A stretch of 64,000 nt of DNA, from NCBI GenBank assembly GCA_015179125.1, contig WHVA01000233.1:1-64000 (forward strand). Direction: 5' to 3'. The position numbers and the translations under genes were made by a program. Positions within the stretch are counted from its first letter, which is position 1. Every line of letters starts with the position of its first letter. Positions 54,901 to 64,000 of the stretch are shown here, piece by piece. The notes under the pieces are model-generated. The model did not search any database. It had not been told where the DNA came from and was given only the letters and a program-made list of their open reading frames with translations. This DNA comes from Gautieria morchelliformis. Its lineage: Eukaryota > Basidiomycota > Agaricomycetes > Gomphales > Gomphaceae.

Positions 54901-57900
54901 TGGTCAGTGTGCACAAATATTGTCCCGACTCCGCGGCAAAGGGAAAAATTCCCGTTCGCATGGCATCGCATTTTGCGCGCACGCGCAATTCACCACAAAG
55001 TGTTCCCGCGCGCGCTGGTGCTTTCTGGCACAGTCACGTGACCTGCCCTCGTCTTACATCATGATTTGCTAGCAAGCCTGCACTGACAGTGACGTGCACC
55101 AGCGCACGCTGCGCTGACAGCGCCAGGTACCAGCGCACGCCTGCGCTGACAGCGCCAGTACCAGCGCAAGCGTGCGCTGACAGCGACATGCACCAGCGCA
55201 CGCTGCGCTGACAGCGCCTACGGTGGTCAGTGTGCACAAATATTGTCCCGACTCCGCGGCAAAGGGAAAAATTCCCGTTCGCATGGCATCGCATTTTGCG
55301 CGCACGCGCAATTCACCACAAAGTGTTCCCGCGCGCGCTGGTGCTTTCTGGCACAGTCACGTGACCTGCCCTCGTCTTACATCATGATTTGCTAGTCTTT
55401 GAAGGCAGGGAATTTTTTTTTTTTTTTGCTTAGTATGATGGATGGGACCCTTATAAATGATTCTAGGTAGATTTTCTGGCCCTACATCAGATTCTGATCC
55501 TCATTATTTTCAACATTCGAGTCGTCGATCGGTTGTAACTCCGCAGGATGAGTCACCCTTTCCCAGGCTGAGGTGCAGTGAACTGCGGAGGTCATGTGAT
55601 GTGTCTGCAACCACCCATGTTGTGTAAGTATTTCCCACGCTGAGTTACAGTGAAAGCCAAATAGATGTCCGAACAAACTCAACGTGGGAAATACTTACAC
55701 AACATGGGTGGTTGTAGACGCATCACATGACCTCCACAGTTCACTGCACCTCAGCCTGGGAAAGGGTGACTCATCCTGCGTAGTTTCAACCGATCGACAA
55801 CTCGAATGTTGAAAATAATGATGATCAGAACCCCTCCATCATACTAGCCAAAAAAAATAAAATTCCATGCCTTCAAAGGCTAGCAAACCATGATTTAAGA
55901 CGAGGCCAGGTCACGTGACTGTGCCAGAAAGCACCAGCCACACTTTGCGATGAATTGCACGTGCGTGCAAAATGCAATGCCACGTGAACGGGAGTTTTTC
56001 CCTTTGGCATGGGCGCGGGATAATATTTTTGCAAACCAACCGCCATAAGCGCCAGGTACCAGCGACCGCGTGCGCTGGCAGCGCCGGTACCAGCGCACCG
56101 TCCAGCGCATGGTCAACACACTATTCCAATTTCTAGACAATTCCCCAACCCAGGAAATCCTCAGGAAATCTTTGAGATATTGTGAATTTCCTCCTCCTAG
56201 AAACTGAATATTTACTATAATTTCCAGAGTCAGGAAATCGTAGAGAAATATAAAATTTTCACAAGATTTCCTGCCAAGATTTGCAGAATTTCCTAACATT
56301 TTCCTGTACCAAAAAACTCTGAGGAAATTTAGAATTTACTCATGATTTCTTTAGACAGGAAATCATGGTTAAACTGTCAGTTTCTGGACTCAGTTTCCTC
56401 ACGATTTCCTGGACCATATTTTTACAATTTTTATACAATTTCCTGAACTTTGGAAACCCTTGTAAAACATTAAATTTCCTCTAAATTTCCCATCCTAGGA
56501 AACTCTCAAGAAACATGGAATTTCCATAGAATTTTCAAGGGGTTTCCTGACTTGAGAAATTTTGCCATGCCTCCAGTGTTCGGGATGATGCAATTGTGGG
56601 CTTTGTGGGTACAAATGGGACCGAGGAGATGAGTATGTATTGGTGTGGATCGGGTGGCTGGTGTGCATGTGTGTGTGGAGTGTGAGCTGGGGATATGTAT
56701 GGTAGTTTGATTTAAATGAATGATACTTGTGATTGACTTGCTAATATGTTACTGGGCAAGGGACTCTGCCCATGTTTGACCAATTCGCTGTGTCATGTGG
56801 CATGTGACCTCCCAGAATGGTCATCCCAACATCCAAGCGCTGAGAAAGCTGACAAATCATGTCACGTGATCTGCCAAATGTTGCGGTTGGAAAATACAAA
56901 ATGTGTCCCAAATGGTTCCAACACACAAAATAAAGTATTTGGAAAAATTTTCTTAGTCTGCACTACAAGAGTATATAACTCAGCTACCCTGCATTATTTA
57001 GCTAAACCCTTTCCTACAAATTCAAACTAGACATATTGAGAAAAACTCTTAGGACTCAAATAGGTCAGAACTTAATGTATGTGGGTGGAATTGAGGATGT
57101 CGGAAGGCGGCTGCTACTGGCCTGCTCGCTTATGTAAAGGTCGCTGGTTCCTGGTGTCCGCTATCTTACTGGTAAGTAGCCCACCAAAGGCTGGGTTCTT
57201 ACACCCTCCAGCATGGCTTCCATATCACCACCTATGATGGTTGCCATGGCCTGTATGATGATATCTCCTCTGATCACCTTCAACACTATCCCCAAACTCC
57301 ACACTGCCTCAATTCCCTTGCCACTTGTCAAGATTGGTATTTAGGCGTTAATATCATGTATTAGTGAACACAGTGAATGCCCAAATAACTTGTGTGAAGA
57401 GGTATGCCGTTTGGCAAATAAGGTGAACCAATAAATGTTCGGAAGGTAAGAGGGCTGCCCGAACGGAGCTCGCCCTATCTACAGTCATAGCAAAATACCC
57501 TGTGGCACTCGACGATATGACGTGCGAGGTGTCACAAAAAGGTTGTCTAAGTAGCAACAATCCTTTCATCGGCGAAGGCACTCCTTTGGAGCCCTTCGCC
57601 GACAGCACAGAGAATAGTTCGAAGGCTAAGGTAATGAAGGTGAAGTACAAAAACTCACCAGTGGTGCTCAAGTCTTCCTCTGGTTGAAGATAGGAATCTA
57701 CAGGGGAGGATATTCATAATGGTTATGTAATACAGCATATATGAGTATATAATATATACTATAAGAGCATTAATAACAACATATAGGAATATATAGTAGT
57801 ATTTATAAGGAGAATAATAGATGTTATTAGATGATTCTGTATATATTTAAACATCTCGAAGATATATATACTTATGAGAGAGTATTAGACTACAAGATAG

Positions 57901-58105
57901 AGTAACAGATACTTGGAGAGATACTTCTAATAGATATGAGTAGGAGTATTAGTATGACTAGTTATAATGACAGAGTATTAGACTACCATATGGAGTAATA
58001 GTAGTTGTGTAGATATTTGTAATATATATGAATAGTTATAATGATATAGTGTATATTAAAAGTGGGTAGAAAAAATAAGAAGAGGCGTAAAAATCAAAAG
58101 AGGTG
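54419..58105 (-). repeat. Large inverted duplication, arm 2
   Basis: Reverse complement of 41790-45474. It therefore holds a second copy of the minisatellite part, the 323-bp duplication, the fold-back element (about 55195-56100), the AGGAAAT tract, LTR C (its TGTCAAG end at 57326) and part of repeat B. At 58105 identity stops abruptly in the middle of repeat B, where unrelated sequence begins. Confidence 0.95.
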
Positions 58106-58235
58106 CCTTCTGCTGACCTGAGCCTTGTGATTCCCTGCCTGGCCCCAAGCCTATGCCTGAGCTTAACCCATGACCTTATCCCCTTAGTTATCTGCTCCAT
58201 TCCATCATGCATCAAATTAGTTATAATTACCTTGT

Positions 58236-58931
58236 GTTACGACCATGGATTCCCGACTTCCGACGTTCAGTTCCGCACATATTCCGACCCTCCGATAGTT
58301 CTGATATTCTGCCCCTTGTTTTATTCCTTTGTTCTTTCGACTCTATTACTCGGACCCATCGGACCTGCCTCGTAGCACAGCAAGACCATATGTCCAGTCC
58401 CCTTTGGAGTCTCATTGTTTCTTTATGTCGGATATCCATTCCGATCTTTGGCCATTGGTCTACCCTACCCTGCACCCCCCTTGTAGTCCCCTTGTTCCCA
58501 ATTAGTTAATTACCCTGTATGTCTATCTGACTTCCGCTCCCTCCGGAGTTTGCTTAGTACTACCCCATTACATGCTGTCTCAGCTCTTTGCATAAAAAGC
58601 CCCTCATGTATGCTCATTATTCTGCAATCAGATAATCGCCTTTGATACATGATATCCTTCACTCTATCTCCTGTTCTTAGCACAGTGAGTTTTGAAAGAC
58701 CTCTGTCTCTCTGCCTTCCGCCTGCCACCTTCCACCTTCCACCTTCCGCCTTCTGCCTTCTGCCTTCCGACTCAGTTCCCGACTCAAGTTCCAACTTCTG
58801 TCTAGTTCAATACTTTCCGACTTCCGACTCGCGATCCAAAATACTTAGGTTGATAGTTCATTGGGGGCGCAACACATAAGTTGAAGCCGCTGTCCTTTCT
58901 AGTTCTGACTTGCGGAAATCTCGATACATAA
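58236..58931 (+). repeat. Gypsy 5' LTR, family D
   Basis: It starts TGTTACGACCATGG and ends GATACATAACA, just before the gag leader. A promoter-like GCATAAAA box is near 58589. A truncated relative is at 8061 and an end fragment at about 19105-19159. A CTTCCACCTTCC simple-repeat stretch lies at 58720-58770. Confidence 0.65.
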
Positions 58932-58967
58932 CAGTATTATCTGATTGCCACCTGATAACTATCACTA

Positions 58968-59855
58968 TGCCTCCTCGTACCACAGCTACTTTAGCTTGCG
59001 CAGGAGCTGTCGAAGCTCTTTCTTATTTTGGAACCCTTAGATCTGCAGCACCAAGACACCCTCCAGCTCTTGAGCTGACGATGAGCTCTTCAATGATCTT
59101 CCACCAGGGTACATCGAAGACGTTACCGACACCAACCTGGGAAACCCCGACTATGATGGAAACTCCTCCAGTAGCAGCAGCGACCAGACAGCTGCGACAT
59201 TTTGACGCCCAGCACCACCTCCACCACCACCCCCAGGACCTCCCCCAGGCGGTCCCCCAGGTGGTCCTCCACCTCCAATTCCCACCAACCCAGTTCCGCC
59301 CGCTCCAGCTCTGGATCTTGCACAGTCTATCACCATGCTAGCCGGTCACCTCCAGCGCCCGGCAGAAGCACCACGCCCCAAGACAAAAGTTCCTGAATCC
59401 GATCAATTCCATGGTTCCGACCCCAAGAAGCTTCACCCTTTTTTGGTTCAGCTTCAACTCAATTTCTGCAACCGTCCCGACACCTTTCCCGATGACGAAA
59501 GGAAGGTCAACTACATCCTGTCCTACCTCCAAGGCATGGCTCTCAACTAGTTTGAGCGAGCCCTTATGGACCCCTACGCCGTTGTTGACTGGGCAGATGA
59601 TTTTCCCAACTTCGTTTCCAAACTCCGCAACAACTTCGGACCTTTCGATATGGAAGCCAATGCGGAAAATGAACTTGATAAGCTTCATATGAAAGACACT
59701 CATAAGACAGCTAAATACATCATCACTTTCCAGCAGCCCACTCCTCGAGTCCAAGGGGAGAAGCTGCACTCTGCCAACAGTTCTACATGGGCCTGCCATC
59801 CTGCATCAAGGATGAAATTGCCCGTGTCGGAACACCCACCACCCTCTCTCGGCGG
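58968..59855 (+). mobile_element. Gypsy gag, truncated fossil
   Basis: After the LTR, MPPRTTATLACAG begins a gag-like frame with a Pro/Gly-rich middle (59190-59300). It then has a retrotransposon gag core: PESDQFHGSDPKKLHPFL, LNFCNRPDTFPDDERKVNY and WADDFPNFVSKLRNNFGPFD. It is broken in a few places and ends near 59855 where a LINE begins; no pol is in the window. Confidence 0.75.
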
Positions 59856-60359
59856 GGGTGTGGCCAAAAGAGTGCCATGCCTCCTCGCAGGGCCTCAACG
59901 TGGCCCGAGAGTGAACACCACGGATGACCTCCGAGGTGGCCAACCTGCAAAACACCAAAAAGACACCCACAGGGACCACGAAGATAGCCCGCCGGGTAGG
60001 GGAAACTTGAACAGTGCCAACATTGCGTGGCCAGCTTTCGGGGGACCCACAGAATGAGACTTTGTAGGGACAGTATAAAGAGCCCGTAGAAGTCACCATA
60101 AATGCAAGGCCTCGGCTGGTAGGCGCTGGGAGGTCAAAGTGGAGACACACCGTACTACCCCAGCAAAACCAAGAGCGGAAACTAAAGAAAAATACACAAC
60201 TGACCTAACAAGTCAATAAATGTGTGTTGTTCATGCTGGCAAGATCAGACAATTTGAGTGAGGGACTTGATCACGGCAAGAAACGACCTAAGAAAAGAAT
60301 ACTGTAAATAGTAGACATGAAATAAAATAAACAGATTTCTTCACTAGCCGGGGGGGCCT
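59856..60359 (+). other. LINE-B 5' untranslated region (approximate start)
   Basis: Sequence unlike Gypsy begins at about 59856 (CTCGGCGGGGGTGTGG), GC-rich at first, then AT-rich. It leads into the LINE ORF1. The position of the 5' end inside the Gypsy gag is inferred from the loss of gag similarity. Confidence 0.45.
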
Positions 60360-61584
60360 GTTATTCTTTTAAGGACGGCCCCAAAAAGCCCCGGCCCAAA
60401 AAATCTAGCTCAAGCATCCTGACAACCCCTAGTTCCATCACAGACATGGACTTGGAATCCAACATCACCACAACACAAAACACCCCCCTGCCTCTACAGA
60501 AGAAGCAGCGACCCGCCATCCAGGCCTCAGCCTTGGACTGGCTAGATGAGCCAATGTTACGCCCCCCCCTGAAAATAAAGGGAAGGGCCGCGCCAAAGAG
60601 GCACCAGATGGCTGGGAAACACACATCCCAGCAGATGTCATCGCAGATTATCACATAAGCCCAGATGGGATTTACGAACACCTGGGCAGGATAATGATGA
60701 CGAACAAAGAACGAGGTGACAGGTTGTGGGAGATGTCTCACAGACTTTGTCTGGCCACAGTTTACGGCGCCAAAACCCTAGGACCCCTAGCCGAAAGGAA
60801 AGGAATAACAGGCAAAATAAAGAGGGTGGTTACAGAGCTCCTAGCCGAAGAATGGCCGGACATAGTCGTCTGAGAGGGCGACCCGGTCTCGGTGGAGGAG
60901 CTCAACGTGCCGGCCCACTTCTCCAAAGGTGGAGTGTATAAAAACCTGAGAGGGAACAAAAGACCCGGAGAGGCAGAAAGAACCTCAAGGGTATGGGCAC
61001 TGGTGAACCTGCCAGAACCAGTGCCCGTAAGTTATAACATTTTCGAATTCAGATCCTTCCGTGTACGAGGGGAATACCCCAAGGAGGCGATCCTGCTGGT
61101 CCCCTTCCCATGGGAGCAACAAGCAGAACAGTGGTTCAGAATAGGAAGAGCCCCTGCGACAACCAGAGAGACGGACGTCCGTCAAGCAATAGAAGACAAT
61201 GTTGGCTCCCGGCAAGCAGAAGTCCCGAGTGTCCAAAAATCCGTGGATAAAGGTGGCCAAATAGTCTGGAACATCAGACTAACCCTTAAAAGGAGGTTGG
61301 TCACGAGAGACGACGGTAGCAAAGATTCCATCATCGACACATTAGGGAAGTCGGACAGACTGTGGAAAGTAGGACAGGAAGAATGGCTGATTTGGCCAGG
61401 AACACACTGCACCGACTGCCATGGAGTTGGACATGTAGAAATCAAGTGCCCCCTCCGACCATACATAGCGCCTCTAGACGGGCGGACGGGCGACTCACTC
61501 CCTGAAGAAGCGGACAACTGGCCGATCGAGGTCTACCTCAAGGCTAACCCACAACAAAAAGTATACCCGAAGAAGAAGAAGTAG
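60360..61584 (+). mobile_element. LINE-B ORF1 (gag-like RNA-binding protein)
   Basis: It encodes a basic, Pro-rich N-terminus, then YHISPDGIYEHLGRIMM and WEMSHRLCLATVYG (60640-60770), a central domain (EELNVPAHFSKGGVYKNL onward) and a zinc knuckle C-x2-C-x4-H-x4-C (CTDCHGVGHVEIKC, 61408-61449). It ends with a Lys run at 61584. Fungal LINE ORF1 proteins bind the element RNA. One change of frame near 60595 and a TGA at about 60871 interrupt it, so this copy is probably inactive, though decay is light. Confidence 0.75.
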
Positions 61585-62056
61585 GGTGAAAAGTATAATA
61601 GTGTTCCGAGACGAACAATAATAACTTTTTTGTATAACTCTCAAACTACACTGTGTGAACTAAGTCCTGAAAGAAAAAATCAAGACAAGAAATTAAGACG
61701 GGAGAGCAATAACCCGACAACAACCACCAGCACGTAAGTCAACAACGCTGGACTCAACAACAAGAACTACAACAGGGACAACAAAACGCCCACAACAACA
61801 AGAATACCCAAAGAGATGACCAAGCTTCTCACTGGGACCAAAACACGAAGACATCACCCGACGCCACAGACATCCGAGGCCCAAGTAGAGCGGGAGGCCT
61901 GCATCTCGACCTCGGACGTCTCACTCGCTGCAAGGCAACCCTGCTGTCGTTTAAGCCTCCACGGCAGCGAAGCTTGACACGTGGCCTGGCACATCACGAA
62001 GATAGCTATAAAATAACAACCGCCACTAAATTACAAACGAATTTATAAAACACACT
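61585..62056 (+). other. LINE-B inter-ORF spacer
   Basis: A 470-bp stretch without a good frame lies between the ORF1 stop and the ORF2 start. It is AC-rich, with AACAACAAGAA words at 61680-61800. Confidence 0.5.
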
Positions 62057-64000
62057 TTGGTTGCTTGCACTGGTCATGGCTCTGAATTATCTGGATCTTC
62101 ACTCTCGAAAGCCCCACCTGGCTCCCTCGGTGGGCAGTTTAGGGTGGCACAAAATCAGATGGGAGGTCCTTCATCCGAGCAATCGGAGAAGCCACCCCTC
62201 AGTTCTGAGACAGAAGGACCGACCGTCAACAAAATAAGTGTAAACTCAGCCCTAAGAAATAAAGGCCTGAAAAAACGTAAGAGTGACCAGCAAAAGCAAG
62301 GTCACTCAGAAAAACATGACTTGAGGGCAAACACCCGAAGGAGCGGTGCCCGCTCGGCAGACCCGACCCCGCGAAGGGGAGGGGCGGGCAAAGACAAAGA
62401 CAAGGGGTTGAGGCAACGACAACTGGAAGACTACTTCCAGGTAAGAAACACAACCACCACGCAAAATACCCAGCCTCCGACGCAAGGAGAGCCGGACGAA
62501 GAAGAAAGACAGGAGCAAAGCCCCCCCGCACTTAACCAGATAAACAAACAACCCACCCAGCCTCCAGCGCAAGGAGAGCCGGACGGGGAAGAAAGATGGG
62601 AGCAAAGCCCCCCCACGTACAACCAGACAAACGAACAGCCCGAAGAAAACCCCTTCCTAGAGCTGCACGTAGAAGACCTGATAACGTCCGAAGAAGAGGA
62701 CGGAGCAGGTGAAGACAGCCACACACGGCTGAAACAAAGAATGAAAGACCGACAAACTAAAATCGGTAAGAAAAGAGGCATAACCATCGCCTCGTGGAAT
62801 ACAAAAGGAAAAAATGACAGCAACCACAAGTCAAAGTGGAACGCAGTCGCAAGAATAATGAGGCTAAAAGGAATTGCAGTGTTGGCGGTCCAAGAAGCCA
62901 GAATGAAAACAAATGAGGCGGAGGAAGCCTCGAAAGCAAACCCAGGAATCCTGTTCCTAGTGAACGGAGAACACTCCAACAAGCTAGGGACGTTGTTCAC
63001 CATAAACTTGGCAAAGATAAATGCCAAAGAGGCAGAAGTCATTATAGACCATAGACCACTGGTGCCGAATAGAGCCCAGATACTAAAACTGAAATGGGGA
63101 GACAACCAACAGCTAAACCTGTTGAATGTCTACGCCCCGAACGACACCGAAGAGAAAATAGACTTCTTTGAAACTATAAAGAGGTATCTGAATAAGAACA
63201 AGAAAGAAGCAATCTGCCTGTTGGGAGACTTCAACTGTGTCGAAAAAGACATAGACAGGAGCCCGGCCCACAAAGACAGAGAAAGAGTTACCGAAGCCCT
63301 TAAAGGGGTGACGAAAACAAGAAAACTAAAAGACATGTGGAGGCTACTAAACGAAAACGAGCTCGCCTTCACGTTCACACAAAAAGGGTAAGCTCGCTGG
63401 CCAGAATAGACAGAATATATATGACAGACGACATGGCAGAACTGACATACAACGCCACGATAGAGTCAAACTTCAACTTAAGCGATCACAGCCTGATTAC
63501 GGCAAAAATAATGGCCGACAATCTCCCGTACAGCGGAGAGGGCATGTGGAAATTAGATGAACAGACGCTAAACACAAAGGACTTTCAAAAGAGATTCGAA
63601 AAGCTGCTAGTGAAAAACAACACCTGGGTCAAAAAGTACCTAGAGGAAGAAGCAAACGCGGAAGGAGACAAAGAAAAGATAAAGCTCCTCCGCAGCGATG
63701 GGAACAACCCACAAGCAAAGTGGAAAGTCCTGAAAAAAAGAAGTAAAAAGAATAGCAATCGACGTGCAAAAGCGCGATAGAAAGAAAAAAGAAGCCATAA
63801 AAAAGAGCTTCAAGAAAGACATAAAGAAGGAGCTGGAAAAGGCCCAAAACCCGCACCTAACAGACGGGGAACGAAGAAAAGTGATGGAGGAGGCTCTCTT
63901 CCTAAAAGAAAAAGTTAATTAAACAGAGGCCAAAAACATAGAAAAGGCCAGAAAGTCCACAGAAGCCAGGTTCCTGAAAGAAGGAGAGTCAAACACAAAA
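62057..64000 (+). mobile_element. LINE-B ORF2, endonuclease part (runs off window)
   Basis: From 62057 a 444-codon frame has a charged N-terminus with two tandem copies of a roughly 33-residue unit (QGEPD-EER-EQSPP, at about 62475 and 62565). An APE endonuclease follows, with ASWNTKG, VQEARMK, LLNVYAPND and LLGDFNCVEKD. A change of frame near 63385 moves the rest, ARIDRIYMTDD and LSDHSLI (catalytic DH), into the next frame, which stays open to 63778. A helical linker continues to the window end; the RT domain would lie beyond. APE-type LINEs nick DNA for target-primed reverse transcription. Confidence 0.8.

Noticed and set aside
41790-58105. The inverted arms as terminal repeats of one giant DNA transposon
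   Set aside because: The outer breakpoint lies inside a repeat B copy that continues past it on the left, there is no target duplication, and no transposase is in the spacer.

Overview
The window looks like a transposon-dense stretch of a filamentous basidiomycete nuclear genome, most likely an agaricomycete. The reasons are short introns (about 47-67 nt) with fungal splice sites in the one intact gene, an NLR of fungal architecture, a fungal Zn2Cys6 cluster, an ATG13-like fragment, and Copia, chromodomain-type Gypsy, LINE and Helitron families typical of such genomes. Species cannot be named from the sequence. No rRNA, tRNA or CRISPR was seen.

Layout. 1-5.99 kb: a Copia tail, LTR and gag remnant, a decayed coiled-coil/Zn2Cys6 gene, an LTR-like repeat and a Gypsy chromodomain tail. 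6.1-9.56 kb: three Helitron copies on the minus strand, two of them abutting head to tail, full of minisatellite. 9.8-18.4 kb: a Gypsy fragment split by a full-length but broken Gypsy with 192-bp LTRs, itself invaded twice. 18.4-21.4 kb: LTR-like repeats, a 0.25-kb-arm inverted repeat and a solo LTR. 21.5-26.6 kb: a decayed LINE split by a solo LTR (5-bp target duplication) and two copies of an AT-rich MITE-like repeat ('B'). 26.65-30.3 kb: a GC-rich host island with a decayed ATG13-like gene on the minus strand.

30.53-35.30 kb holds the one clearly intact host gene: a five-exon patatin / NB-ARC / TPR NLR of about 1516 residues, with patatin catalytic motifs, a P-loop and 15 nearly identical 42-residue TPR units. 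It is the best candidate for an active immune or allorecognition protein, and the repeats look recently expanded.

37.68-40.21 kb is a Helitron inserted cleanly between A and T of a B repeat. It carries a conserved ORF of unknown function and a 77-bp near-perfect palindrome. 41.79-58.11 kb is dominated by a very large inverted duplication: arms of about 3.69 kb, almost identical, 8.9 kb apart. Both inner breakpoints lie in a GC-rich palindromic minisatellite, which also caps both ends of a decayed DUF3712-type gene. The spacer also holds glycosyltransferase-2 fragments and a Harbinger-like MITE. 58.2-64 kb is a Gypsy LTR plus gag cut by a LINE (ORF1, start of ORF2) that runs off the window.

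The genes do not form a pathway. The logic of the region is repeated nesting of elements around one intact NLR gene. All family names come from recalled motifs; no database search was possible.
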